The notes: generated by a model not told the origin, from the sequence alone. A stretch of DNA of 64,000 nt from Gordonibacter pamelaeae (GCF_042665095.1 NZ_JBHTBV010000002.1), one strand, 5' to 3'; counted from the stretch's first letter, positions 34,537 through 43,256 are shown. Numbers and translations are program-made.

Positions 34537-35886
34537 ATGTTCGAGAAGATCCTCATCGCCAACCGCGGCGAGATAGCGGTGCGCATCATCCGCGCGTGCC
34601 GCGCCATGAACATCAAGACCGTGGCCGTGTACTCCACGGCCGACAAGCACGCGCTGCACGTGTACCTGGCCGACGAGAGCGTGTGCATCGGTCCGCCCGC
34701 CGCGCGCGACTCGTACCTGAACATCGCGGCCATCCTGTCCGCCGCGAAGGGCACCGGCGCGCAGGCCATCCACCCCGGCTACGGCTTCCTGTCCGAGAAC
34801 TCCACGTTCGCGAAGCTCTGCCGCGAGAACGACATCGTGTTCATAGGCCCCGCGCCCGAGGTCATCGACCGCATGGGCAACAAGAGCCAAGCGCGCAAGA
34901 CCATGATGGAGGCCGGCGTGCCCGTGGTGCCCGGCACGAAGGAGCCGGTGCATGCCCCGGAGGAGGCGCTTGCGAAGGCGCGCGACGTAGGCTGGCCCAT
35001 CATGATCAAGGCGTCGTCGGGCGGCGGCGGCAAGGGCATGCGCGTGAGCCTGTCCGAGGACGACTTCTGCGAGCAGTTCAGCATCGCGCAGCGCGAGAGC
35101 GTGGGCGCGTTCGGCGACAACACCATGTACCTGGAGCGCTGCGTCATGAACCCGCGCCACGTGGAGGTGCAGGTCATCGCCGACACGTACGGCACCGTGG
35201 TGGCGCTCGGCGAGCGCGACTGCTCCGTGCAGCGCAACCATCAGAAGATGATCGAGGAAAGCCCCTCCCCCGCGCTGTCCGAGGAGGTGCGCGCCGAAAT
35301 GCTGGATGCCGCCGTGCGCGCGGCGCAGGCCGTGGGCTACACGTCGGCCGGCACGATTGAGTTCCTGCTGGACGACCAGATGAACTACTACTTCATGGAG
35401 ATGAACACACGCGTGCAGGTGGAGCATTCCGTGACCGAGATGGTCACGGGCACCGACATCGTGCAGGAGATGATCCGCGTGGCGGCGGGCGACCCGCTCA
35501 CGTTCACGCAGGACGACATAACGTATCGCGGCCACGCCATCGAGTGCCGCGTGAACGCCGAGCAGCCCGAGCGCGGGTTCCTGCCGTCGCCCGGCACCAT
35601 CTCGCAGATGCACCTGCCCGGCGGCAACGGCGTGCGCGTGGATACGGCCGCCTTCGACGGCTACGAGATCTCGCCCTACTACGACTCCATGATAGCCAAG
35701 ATCATCGTGCACGGTCGCGACCGCACCGAGGCCATCGCCAAGATGCGCACCGCGCTGGAGGAAATGGTGGTGGTGGGTGTGAAGACGAACCTGGACTTCC
35801 AGTACGCCATCATGGAGAACGAGACGTTCGCCGCCGGCGCAGCCGACACCAGCTTCATCGACCGCTTCATGAAGGGCGAGGTGTAA
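34537..35886 (+). CDS. accC: Biotin carboxylase
   Basis: This 449-residue ATP-grasp enzyme carboxylates biotin on the carrier. Typical motifs are LIANRGEIAVRIIRACR at the start, the glycine-rich KASSGGGGKGMRV, ERDCSVQRNHQKMIEE, and MNTRVQVEHSVTEMVTGTDIV with the active-site Arg and Glu. The length is that of a free-standing AccC. It overlaps nothing but is only 15 bp after accB and 2 bp before the DUF1445 gene. Confidence 0.95.
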   Translation: MFEKILIANRGEIAVRIIRACRAMNIKTVAVYSTADKHALHVYLADESVCIGPPAARDSYLNIAAILSAAKGTGAQAIHPGYGFLSENSTFAKLCRENDIVFIGPAPEVIDRMGNKSQARKTMMEAGVPVVPGTKEPVHAPEEALAKARDVGWPIMIKASSGGGGKGMRVSLSEDDFCEQFSIAQRESVGAFGDNTMYLERCVMNPRHVEVQVIADTYGTVVALGERDCSVQRNHQKMIEESPSPALSEEVRAEMLDAAVRAAQAVGYTSAGTIEFLLDDQMNYYFMEMNTRVQVEHSVTEMVTGTDIVQEMIRVAAGDPLTFTQDDITYRGHAIECRVNAEQPERGFLPSPGTISQMHLPGGNGVRVDTAAFDGYEISPYYDSMIAKIIVHGRDRTEAIAKMRTALEEMVVVGVKTNLDFQYAIMENETFAAGAADTSFIDRFMKGEV

Positions 35887-35888
35887 TC

Positions 35889-36728
35889 ATGATCGATGTT
35901 CCGGAACCCGCCAAGCCCGAGGGCGTCGCCGACGAGGTGTGGGCGCAGATGCTTGCCGCGTCGCCGGTGGAGGCGCGCCGGCTCATCCGCTCGGGCGACT
36001 TCACGGCGCCCACAAGCGGCCTCTGCCCCGGGTACGCGCAGGCGAACCTCATCGTACTGCCGCGCGAGCAGGCATACGACTTCCTGCTGTTCGCGCAGCG
36101 CAACCCCAAGCCGTGCCCGCTGCTGGAAGTGACCGAGGTGGGCGCGCGGCAGGCTACCATCTGCGCCACCGACTGCGACATCGCCACCGACTTCCCTCGC
36201 TACCGCATCTACGAGCACGGCCAGCTGGTGGCCGAGGTGGACAACGTCGAGGACTACTGGCGCGACGACTTGGTTTCGTTCGTCATCGGGTGCTCGTTCT
36301 CGTTCGAGAGCGAGCTCATCGAGGCCGGCATCGAGATCCGCCACAACACCATGGGCTGCAACGTGCCCATGTATCTGACCGGCGTGCCATGCACCCCGGC
36401 GGGCAGCATGTCCGGCAACATGGTCATGTCGATGCGCCCCATCCCGTACGACCAGGTGGTGAAGGCGGTGCAGATCTCCGGCGCCATCCCCAAGGTGCAC
36501 GGCGCGCCCCTCCACATCGGCGATCCGGCGGCTATCGGCGTGCGCGACCTGGCCCACCCCGAGTTCGGCGACCCCGTCGAGATCCGCGAGGGCGAAGTGC
36601 CTGTGTTCTGGGCCTGCGGCGTCACGCCCCAGTCCATCGTCATGAACAGCAAGCCGCCGTTCGCCATCACCCACGCGCCGGGCTGCATGCTCATCACCGA
36701 CACGAAGAACATCGACCTGAAAGAATAG
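35889..36728 (+). CDS. DUF1445 / YcsI-like putative hydro-lyase (D-glutamate cyclase relative)
   Basis: This 279-residue protein of the DUF1445 family contains GLCPGYAQANLIVLPREQAYDF, FVIGCSFSFESELIEAG and the C-terminal WACGVTPQSIV and APGCMLITD. The B. subtilis relative ycsI lies in the kip operon. The animal D-glutamate cyclase, which turns D-glutamate into 5-oxo-D-proline, has the same domain. Next to the 5-oxoprolinase genes, a role in making or racemising oxoproline is likely. It is the last gene before a strong terminator. Confidence 0.9.
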   Translation: MIDVPEPAKPEGVADEVWAQMLAASPVEARRLIRSGDFTAPTSGLCPGYAQANLIVLPREQAYDFLLFAQRNPKPCPLLEVTEVGARQATICATDCDIATDFPRYRIYEHGQLVAEVDNVEDYWRDDLVSFVIGCSFSFESELIEAGIEIRHNTMGCNVPMYLTGVPCTPAGSMSGNMVMSMRPIPYDQVVKAVQISGAIPKVHGAPLHIGDPAAIGVRDLAHPEFGDPVEIREGEVPVFWACGVTPQSIVMNSKPPFAITHAPGCMLITDTKNIDLKE

Positions 36729-36794
36729 AACCCCGGAACAACTGCTCTGCGAGGGAAAATCGTCGGGGCTGTATCAGCCTCGACACCAAGCAGC

Positions 36795-36835
36795 AAAAAT
36801 CCCCCGCCTTTCTTTTTGGAAGGCGGGGGATTTTT
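36795..36835. terminator. Rho-independent terminator after pxp operon
   Basis: AAAAATCCCCCGCCTT (36795-36810) and AAGGCGGGGGATTTTT (36820-36835) form a perfect 16-bp stem with a 9-nt loop and T-runs on both sides. It ends the pxpBC-acc-DUF1445 transcript. The rest of the 280-bp gap holds only the ribosome site of the next gene. Confidence 0.9.
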
Positions 36836-37008
36836 GCTCTTGCAATTAAACCTTCAGTGTATTAGGTTATGCGCTACAAAGAACCAGTGCAGGCGCCGCT
36901 TCCGAACAGACAGCCCATAGATGGTAGCGCGTTCCCCCGTTGCCCGTACCACGCCTGCAAGATCCAGCAAGATCTTCTCATCCTTGGGAACCGAAGAGGA
37001 GGCTTGCC

Positions 37009-38043
37009 ATGTCTTATGAAGAAATCGCATCCTACGAGTCCGTTTTCAACGACATCAAGCGCGTGTTGGAACAGGGGCGTCGGCGTGCTATTGCGCACGT
37101 GAACCATGAGATGCTGGTCACGTACTGGAATGTCGGCCGCATCATAGTGGAACACGAGCAGGAAAACCCCGATCGCGCGGAGTACGGCGCTGCAACGCTC
37201 AAGCGGTTGTCTCGAGAATTGACCGAGACATACGGCAAGGGGTTCTCGCGCTCGAATCTGCAGAACATGCGCCTACTCTATCTGGATTATCCAATTTGCC
37301 AGACACTGTCTGGCAAATTGAGTTGGTCGCATTATTGCGAGCTTTTGAGCATCTCGGATCCTGACAAGCGGCGTTTCTACGAGCGAGAATGCATCGAAGC
37401 CGGATGGTCGGTACGTGAGCTCAAGCGACAGATATCGACATCGCTGTACGAGCGGCTGATCCAATCGGGCAGCACTTGGAGCATGCAGCGCAGGCTCTCC
37501 CCCTCGAACGACGAAGCCCGCGTCGTGCAACCCGCCGATATCATCAAGGATCCATACGTCTTCGAATTCCTGGGAATTCCCGACGACGCACCCCTCCCGG
37601 AGAGCGAGCTTGAACGAGCACACGTCACCCATATTGAGAAATTCCTCCTTGAACTGGGTCAGGGCTTTATGTTCGTGGGCACGCAGCAGCGGATCACGCT
37701 CAACAACACTCACTACCATGTCGACATGGTCTTCTACAACAAGCTGCTCCGAGCATACGTGCTCATCGAGTTGAAAACCTCCAAGCTGATGCCGGAAGCG
37801 GTCGGGCAAATCAACATGTACCTGAACTACTATGCTTGCGAAATTAACGACGAGTTCGATAATCCTCCCATCGGCATCATCTTATGCACGGACAAAGACG
37901 CCGTCACAGCCGAATACGCGCTCGGAGGATTGCAGAACACCGTTTTCGCCTCGCGATACGTATCTCACGTACCCGGTAAAAAGCAGCTGATACAGCAAGT
38001 GGAAAGCGTGCTGGTAGATTGGGGGCAATCCGAAGGCGCGTGA
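37009..38043 (+). CDS. DUF1016 (YhcG-type) PD-(D/E)XK nuclease-like protein
   Basis: This 344-residue protein has the DUF1016 N-terminal helical part (LVTYWNVGRIIVEHEQ, LSRELTETYGKGFSRSNLQNM, LSWSHYCELLSI). A nuclease-like C-terminal domain follows with HYHVDMVFYNKLLRAYVLIELKTSKL, where D, E and K fit a PD-(D/E)XK active site. Such genes are often mobile, sitting near restriction systems or alone. AGAGGAGG precedes the ATG at 37009. It lies between the pxp operon and pxpA, has its own terminator-bounded position and is less GC-rich than its neighbours, so it looks inserted. Confidence 0.92.
   Translation: MSYEEIASYESVFNDIKRVLEQGRRRAIAHVNHEMLVTYWNVGRIIVEHEQENPDRAEYGAATLKRLSRELTETYGKGFSRSNLQNMRLLYLDYPICQTLSGKLSWSHYCELLSISDPDKRRFYERECIEAGWSVRELKRQISTSLYERLIQSGSTWSMQRRLSPSNDEARVVQPADIIKDPYVFEFLGIPDDAPLPESELERAHVTHIEKFLLELGQGFMFVGTQQRITLNNTHYHVDMVFYNKLLRAYVLIELKTSKLMPEAVGQINMYLNYYACEINDEFDNPPIGIILCTDKDAVTAEYALGGLQNTVFASRYVSHVPGKKQLIQQVESVLVDWGQSEGA
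37292..37320. repeat. 29-bp perfect palindrome inside DUF1016 gene
   Basis: Arms of 14 bp (starting CAATTTGCCAGACA) mirror perfectly about one central base. They encode part of PICQTLSGKL in the conserved region between the two domains. The mRNA hairpin would be strong. Confidence 0.9.
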
Positions 38044-38109
38044 AGTATTCGCAGCGTGCCGACCCTTGCTCTACAATAGGAGCTAACACCGTGGGAAAGA
38101 AGGCAGCTT

Positions 38110-38874
38110 ATGTACCGTATCGACCTCAACAGCGACCTGGGCGAGAGCTTCGGGCGCTATACGCTCGGGCTCGACGACCAGATCATCCCGCTCGTTTCCA
38201 GCGCGAACGTTGCGTGCGGGCAGCATGCGGGCGACCCGATGGTCATGCGCGACACCGTACGCATGGCAGCGGATGCCGGCATAGCCATCGGCGCGCATCC
38301 CGGCTACCCCGACCTGCAGGGCTTCGGCCGCCGCGACATGAACCTGTCGCCCGACGAGGCTTACTCGTACATGCTGTACCAGATAGGCGCGCTGCAAGCG
38401 TTCTGCGCCGCCGCCGGCGTCCCGCTTCGGCACGTGAAGCCGCACGGCCAGCTGTACAACCATGCCGCCGTGGACCCGGAGCTGGCCGCCGCGCTCGCCC
38501 AGGCGGTGCGCGACGTGGACGACCGTTTGGTGCTGGTGGGCCTGGCGAACAGCGCGCTCGTGGACGAGGGGCGAAAGATCGGCCTGGTCACCGCCGAGGA
38601 GTTCTTCACCGACCGCAACTATACGGACGAGGGCAAGCTGGTGAGCCGCAACGACCCCGCCGCGCTCATCCGCAACGAGGAGGAGGCTATCGAGCGGGTG
38701 AAGAACGCCATCCGCGACGGCGCCATCCTCTCCGTGAACGGCAAGCTCATCGACCTGCATGCCGACACGATCTGCGTGCACGGCGACTCCCCTTCCGCCC
38801 TTGCCTTCGTGCGCCGCATCCGCGAGGCCCTGGAGCAGGACAGCATTGCCATCAAGCCCGTGAGCGCGCGCTAG
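38110..38874 (+). CDS. pxpA: 5-oxoprolinase subunit A (LamB/YcsF)
   Basis: This 254-residue LamB/YcsF protein is the hydrolase partner of PxpBC. It begins YRIDLNSDLGESFGRYTLG and contains SANVACGQHAGDP, GAHPGYPDLQGFGRR and HVKPHGQLYN. The length is normal. It is separated from pxpB/pxpC by more than 5 kb, with the DUF1016 gene directly upstream (66 bp). It may therefore need its own promoter or read-through from that gene. Confidence 0.95.
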   Translation: MYRIDLNSDLGESFGRYTLGLDDQIIPLVSSANVACGQHAGDPMVMRDTVRMAADAGIAIGAHPGYPDLQGFGRRDMNLSPDEAYSYMLYQIGALQAFCAAAGVPLRHVKPHGQLYNHAAVDPELAAALAQAVRDVDDRLVLVGLANSALVDEGRKIGLVTAEEFFTDRNYTDEGKLVSRNDPAALIRNEEEAIERVKNAIRDGAILSVNGKLIDLHADTICVHGDSPSALAFVRRIREALEQDSIAIKPVSAR

Positions 38875-38943
38875 GCAGCAGCCGCGCTGCCCGTTCGCGA
38901 CGCAGGGGCTCGACGCTCTGCCTGACTGCGCCCCGCCGCCCCC

Positions 38944-38988
38944 TCCAACGCAAGACGCCCGCCGAAACGGCGGGCGTCTTGCGTTGGA
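38944..38988. terminator. Bidirectional terminator, 21-bp perfect stem
   Basis: A 21-bp perfect stem (38944-38964 with 38968-38988) has an AAA loop and the core GACGCCCGCCG. It lies between convergent pxpA and the NRAMP-like gene. Confidence 0.9.
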
Positions 38989-39020
38989 GCGAAACGGGCG
39001 CTTCTGCAATAGCGAAAGCC

Positions 39021-40271
39021 CTAGCCCCCGATGAGCGCCTGGAGCGATGCCAAGAAGCTGGACATGTTGCGGTAGCACATGAACAGCGTGATCACGATGA
39101 TCACCACGCCCGCGCAGTTCGCGAAGAGGTGGTTGCGCCACTTGCCCAGGTCCTTGCCGTTCGCGCAGTAGATGACGAAGAACGCCATGATGGGCAGCAG
39201 GATGGCGTTCGCCGCCTGCGCCACCAGGATCAGCTCGGTGGGGCTCTTGCCCAGCGCCACGGCCATCACGCAGCCGGCCACCAGCACGATGATCCAGATG
39301 AGCTTGAAGCGCAGGTCCTTCGTCGTCTTCTTCCAGCCCAGCACGCCGTTCACGGCATACGCGGCGGAGAACGAAGCCGTAATGGCGCTCGAGAAGCCGG
39401 CGCACAGAAGCCCCAGGCCGATCATCCACGTGGCCCACGAGCCCAGCAGCGGCTGCAGCGCCAACGCCATGTCCTTGCCGTTCGCCACCACGGCATCGGT
39501 GCCGTAGATGTTGGCGGCGGCGCAGATGAGGATGGCCATGGAGATGATGCCGCCCAGGCCGATGCTCAGGATGGTGTCAAAGCGGGCGTCGGAAACCTGC
39601 TCGGGGTCCTTGAAGCGCTCGGAGGCACCGGACGCATGCAGGAACAGGTTATACGGCACGATGGTGGTGCCGATGAGGCCCACGGCCGTGAGGATGCCCT
39701 TCGAGCCTTCTTCGGGCAACGTCGGCACGAAGAGGCCCGTGGCGATGGCGCCCCAGTCAGGCGACGACGCGATGGCCGTGACGAAGAACACCACGCCCAT
39801 GAACACCACGATGGCCGTGAGGATGACCTCGACCACCTTGTACGAGCCGATCCACATGGCGATGAACGCCAGCACACCCAGCACGATGACGATGGGGATC
39901 ATCGGCACGTCGGGCAGGACCGCCTGGATGCCCAGGATGCCGCCCGTGATGTTGCCCGTCTCGTATGCGATGTTGCCCACGAAGATGGCGATGATAACAA
40001 TCACGATCGCAATCCACATCAGCGCCTTGTTGGGAATACGATCGCGGATGTTTTCACCCAGTCCCTTGCCCGAGACGATGCCCACGCGCGACGCCATCTC
40101 CTGGAAGATGATGGTGGCCACCGTGGCGAACAACAGCGCCCACAGCATGGTGTAGCCGTAGCTCGCACCCGAAACCGTGCACGTGGTGACGGTGCCGGGC
40201 CCGATGAAGCCGGCCGCCACGAGCGCGCCGGGGCCCACGTTCTTGAATTTCTGTACCAATGTACTGCTCAT
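39021..40271 (-). CDS. NRAMP-related permease lacking standard metal ligands
   Basis: This 416-residue, 11-helix SLC11/NRAMP-fold protein has no DPGN in helix 1; the motif reads FIGPGTVTTC (residues 22-31), without the metal-binding Asp and Asn. In helix 6 the usual MPHN is VPYN (about residue 205), so the Met ligand is also gone. It is thus unlikely to be an ordinary Mn/Fe importer. B. subtilis ycsG, in the oxoprolinase operon, belongs to the same superfamily, which suggests oxoproline or another organic substrate; Mg is an alternative. GAAAGGAGAGGG precedes the ATG. Confidence 0.88.
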   Translation of the reverse strand: MSSTLVQKFKNVGPGALVAAGFIGPGTVTTCTVSGASYGYTMLWALLFATVATIIFQEMASRVGIVSGKGLGENIRDRIPNKALMWIAIVIVIIAIFVGNIAYETGNITGGILGIQAVLPDVPMIPIVIVLGVLAFIAMWIGSYKVVEVILTAIVVFMGVVFFVTAIASSPDWGAIATGLFVPTLPEEGSKGILTAVGLIGTTIVPYNLFLHASGASERFKDPEQVSDARFDTILSIGLGGIISMAILICAAANIYGTDAVVANGKDMALALQPLLGSWATWMIGLGLLCAGFSSAITASFSAAYAVNGVLGWKKTTKDLRFKLIWIIVLVAGCVMAVALGKSPTELILVAQAANAILLPIMAFFVIYCANGKDLGKWRNHLFANCAGVVIIVITLFMCYRNMSSFLASLQALIGG

Positions 40272-40427
40272 ACCCTCTCCTTTCCCTTCTCACGTTGGGG
40301 CCGACCTTCTTGCCTCCCCAATGATCCCCCTTGCATGTTTCGCCTCGGTTGCGCGAAACCTGCGGCGCGGTGCGCCGCGCAGATTCGTCTACTTTAGCAG
40401 AACGGAGGACACGCGTATATGGAAGAA

Positions 40428-40464
40428 CGGCGCGGTGTCGCCGGTTGGCAGCGACACCGCGCCG
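40428..40464. repeat. 14-bp hairpin CGGCGCGGTGTCGC
   Basis: CGGCGCGGTGTCGC (40428-40441) pairs perfectly with GCGACACCGCGCCG (40451-40464) around a 9-nt loop. Its role is unclear; it may be a terminator or part of a leader for the leftward NRAMP-like gene. Confidence 0.5.
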
Positions 40465-40645
40465 AACGCACGCCTGCATCGCCATCGCTATCGAATCCGG
40501 CATCGAAGCGGGATCGGCCAAGGCCGCTCGCGCGCGGACTCCGCCCTGGGCGAGGCGCTGTGCACCAGTTCGACTTCCTGGTCAGCGGCATCGTGATCAT
40601 GTTGAGAAGATGGCTGGCGGAGCAGTAGAGCGAACGCAACAGGGG

Positions 40646-40715
40646 AGCGTGCCAAAAGCCCGGGGGTAATGGCACATTTTCCGATGCGCCATTACCCCCG
40701 GGCTTTTGGCACGCT
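40646..40715. terminator. 28-bp perfect hairpin after luxR-type gene
   Basis: Perfect 28-bp arms (40646-40673 and 40688-40715, core AAAAGCCCGGGGGTAATGGC) flank a 14-nt loop in which CAT and ATG can also pair. It lies 10 bp beyond the stop codon of the leftward LuxR gene, where it should terminate strongly. The length is well above ordinary terminators. Confidence 0.7.
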
Positions 40716-40725
40716 CTAGGCCGTT

Positions 40726-41682
40726 CTACGATGTCTTCCAGAAATCCTGGACGAGGGCCTGGCGGTTCGGCTGGCCCGTTTTCTGCAGGATGTTGTGCAC
40801 GTGCACCTTCACGGTGCTCAAGGCCAGGTGCATGGCGGAGGCGATGTTCTGGTTGTCCTTGCCCACCAGCACGTAGCGCAGCACCTCGCACTCGCGCTCG
40901 GACAGGCGGTAGCGCTTGCCGTACAGGAGCAGGTTGTCGTCGATGAGCTCCTCCTGCCGGCCGCCCTCGTGCATGGGAGGCCGCTCGAAGCGCAGCGACA
41001 GCACGCGGAAGGCATCGCGGCAGGCGAAGAACGCGCAGCACAGCATGAGCACGTTCTCGGCGAAGTTGCGCTCGGGTGCATAGGCGCGCGGCCCGAGCAG
41101 GACGGGGTCGGGCAGCAGGAACACGCAGACGTCCTCCGCAACGATCATCAGGCCCAACACCCACAGCAACACGTAGAGCAAGCGGTGGCGGCGCAGGCGG
41201 TTGCGCCCGGACTCGTCCTTCGTCACGAGGAAGCGGAACCCGGCGAACAGCAGCATCCAGAACAGGTACAGCTCGCGCGGGAAGTAGAACAGGAAGCTGC
41301 GCAAATCGCCCTCGGGCAGCAGCGCCAGCACGGCCACGCTCGCCGCCACGAACAGCACGGCCGGCGCCACCTTGAACACACGGCGCTCCTCGCCCAGGTA
41401 ATCGCATACCAAAAGCCAGAACGACGTGAGGAACCCGCCGCCCGTCACCACGAGCACCAGCGACACGACCACCGCGTACGCCGCGCCCAGCCCCGCGTCG
41501 GCGCCGGTGAAGAAGTCGTCTTGGAACACCCACGCCACGTCGAAGAAGTAGAACAGGAAGCCAGCGAAGGCGTACCGCATGGCGCGCTTGCGCGATACCA
41601 GGTAGGCGGAAAGGCATGCTGCCGATGCCATGATAGAACCCAACAGCACGAAGAGCGTGTAGTGGAAGAGCACGAATCCCAC
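40726..41682 (-). CDS. LuxR-family regulator with membrane N-terminus
   Basis: This protein has 318 residues from the GTG at 41682, which has GAGGAAAGAGG upstream; an ATG at 41751 would add 23 residues but lacks a site. About seven transmembrane helices fill the first 225 residues. A LuxR helix-turn-helix ends the protein (LSERECEVLRYVLVGKDNQN, then LALSTVKVHVHNILQKTGQ). It lies divergent from arginine deiminase, so it may sense a metabolite and control arcA, although such regulators may also act elsewhere. Confidence 0.85.
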   Translation of the reverse strand: MGFVLFHYTLFVLLGSIMASAACLSAYLVSRKRAMRYAFAGFLFYFFDVAWVFQDDFFTGADAGLGAAYAVVVSLVLVVTGGGFLTSFWLLVCDYLGEERRVFKVAPAVLFVAASVAVLALLPEGDLRSFLFYFPRELYLFWMLLFAGFRFLVTKDESGRNRLRRHRLLYVLLWVLGLMIVAEDVCVFLLPDPVLLGPRAYAPERNFAENVLMLCCAFFACRDAFRVLSLRFERPPMHEGGRQEELIDDNLLLYGKRYRLSERECEVLRYVLVGKDNQNIASAMHLALSTVKVHVHNILQKTGQPNRQALVQDFWKTS

Positions 41683-42038
41683 GAAGGAGTACCTCTTTCC
41701 TCGCTTGCGCACGGCCGCCTGCAACATGACCCATGATACACGAATCGGCATCGTTTCGGAAAAGGCTGCGGCATCCGAGCCGAACGCGCGCGGCCGCAGT
41801 GTATGGTTGCAGGATGCGCACTGCTCCCACCTGCGGTTTATTTGAGGTTTAGCGTCTTTCCCGGCCGGGTACACCCCGATCGATGCACCGGTAAACCCGC
41901 TTTACATCTTTCCTTCACGCAGCGGAGGGCGCATGGTGAGACCAACGCGTCACGGCATCGCGCCGCGGACGCACTTGGCGAAGAAAGGCCGGCGCGCTTA
42001 AAGGACGCGCGGGCCGACAAACCGAAGGAGGGTTGCAC
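41683..42038. other. Divergent gap between luxR-type gene and arcA
   Basis: The 356 bp include possible N-terminal coding of the LuxR gene (to 41751) and the arcA leader. I find no clear sigma-70 promoter or palindrome. GAAGGAGG at 42024-42031 is the arcA ribosome site. Confidence 0.4.
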
Positions 42039-43256
42039 ATGTCAGGAGTGAACGTCAAGAGCGAGATCAAGCCCTTGAAGAAAGTCCTGCTGCACCGCCC
42101 GGGCAAAGAGCTTCTGAACCTGACGCCGAACACGCTCGAAGAGCTGCTGTTCGACGACATCCCGTTCTTGAAGGTCGCCCAGGAGGAGCATGACGCGTTC
42201 GCGCAGGCTCTGCGCGACAACGGCGTCGAAGTGTTTTACCTGGAAGACCTCATGGCTGAGGTTCTCGAGGCCAACCCCGAGCTGCGCGAGCAGTTCCTCA
42301 AGCAGTGGATCGAAGAAGCCGGCATCCGCACGGATCGCTACCAGAAGATCATCTTCGACTACCTGCAGGAGAACTACCCCGGCGCCAAGGACCTCGTGCT
42401 GAAGACGATGGAGGGCATCAACCTCACCGAGCTCCACACCGACAAGTCCAACTCGCTGGTGGACCTGGTGTCCGAGTCCTCCAAGATGGTCGTCAAGCCC
42501 ATGCCGAACCTGTACTTCACCCGCGACCCGTTCGCGATGATCGGCAACGGCGTGTCCATCAACCGCATGTACTCCGAGACCCGCAACCGCGAGACCATCT
42601 ACGGCGAGTACATCTTCAAGTACCATCCGATGCTCAAGGGCACGCCTGAGTACTACAGCCGCTACAACACGTTCCACATCGAGGGCGGCGACATCCTCAA
42701 CATCAACGACAAGGTGCTGGCCATCGGCATTTCCCAGCGCACCGAGCCCGATGCCATCGACGCTATCGCGAAGAACATCTTCGGCGATCCGACGAGCCCC
42801 ATCGAGACCATCCTGGCGTTCAACATCCCGAACTCCCGCGCCTTCATGCACCTCGACACCGTGTTCACGCAGATCGACACGGACAAGTTCACCATCCACC
42901 CCGGCATCATGGGCCCGCTGACGGTGTTCGAGATCACCGCCGAAGGCGACGGCATCAAGGTCAAGGAAGTGAACGGCACGCTGGAGAGCATCCTGGAGAC
43001 CTACGTCGGCCATCCCGTGGAGCTCATCCCCTGCGGCGGCGGCGACCGTATCGCGGCCGAGCGCGAGCAGTGGAACGACGGCTCGAACACGCTGTGCATC
43101 GCCCCGGGCAAGATCGTGGTGTACGAGCGCAACGACGTCACGAACAAGGTGCTGCGCGACAAGGGCCTCGACCTCATCATCGTGCCCTCCGCCGAGCTGT
43201 CCCGCGGCCGTGGCGGCCCGCGCTGCATGAGCATGCCCATCGAGCGCGAGGACTAA
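42039..43256 (+). CDS. arcA: Arginine deiminase
   Basis: This 405-residue enzyme hydrolyses arginine to citrulline and ammonia. Catalytic and binding motifs are visible: FTRDPFAMIGNG, FHIEGGDIL (His/Glu) and the nucleophile C396 in GGPRCMSMP near the C-terminus. The length is standard. GAAGGAGG lies upstream of the ATG. No arcB, arcC or arcD is next to it, so the rest of the pathway must be elsewhere. It ends in a strong terminator, so it is monocistronic. Arginine use through this enzyme is a main energy source in Eggerthella-type bacteria. Confidence 0.96.
   Translation: MSGVNVKSEIKPLKKVLLHRPGKELLNLTPNTLEELLFDDIPFLKVAQEEHDAFAQALRDNGVEVFYLEDLMAEVLEANPELREQFLKQWIEEAGIRTDRYQKIIFDYLQENYPGAKDLVLKTMEGINLTELHTDKSNSLVDLVSESSKMVVKPMPNLYFTRDPFAMIGNGVSINRMYSETRNRETIYGEYIFKYHPMLKGTPEYYSRYNTFHIEGGDILNINDKVLAIGISQRTEPDAIDAIAKNIFGDPTSPIETILAFNIPNSRAFMHLDTVFTQIDTDKFTIHPGIMGPLTVFEITAEGDGIKVKEVNGTLESILETYVGHPVELIPCGGGDRIAAEREQWNDGSNTLCIAPGKIVVYERNDVTNKVLRDKGLDLIIVPSAELSRGRGGPRCMSMPIERED

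Larger units (their letters stand above)
40272..40725. other. 454-bp gap with two strong hairpins and possible gene remnant
   Basis: No convincing gene is seen between the NRAMP-like and LuxR genes. A rightward frame to 40628 ends in FDFLVSGIVIMLRRWLAEQ, which looks membrane-like. The preceding part only makes sense if reading frames are changed, so a decayed gene is possible. Two hairpins are described separately. Confidence 0.4.

Noticed and set aside
32764..35712. Very long open frame (982 codons) on the strand opposite the pxp-acc genes
   Set aside because: It is a by-product of high GC content and codon bias. Its translation is His/Arg/Val-rich with no motifs, while the plus strand holds well-known enzymes.
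34054..35886. accB-accC considered as a full acetyl-CoA carboxylase locus
   Set aside because: No accA/accD is present in the window; the neighbours are oxoprolinase genes.
38019..40397. 792-codon rightward frame over pxpA and the NRAMP-like gene
   Set aside because: It runs through two real genes and their terminator and has no recognisable protein features.
40419..40628. 69-codon rightward frame ending in a membrane-like segment
   Set aside because: No family match, and the start lies in a strong hairpin. It was kept only as a possible gene remnant.
42039..43256. arcA considered as part of a complete arginine deiminase operon
   Set aside because: No ornithine carbamoyltransferase, carbamate kinase or ArcD follows; a strong terminator closes the gene.
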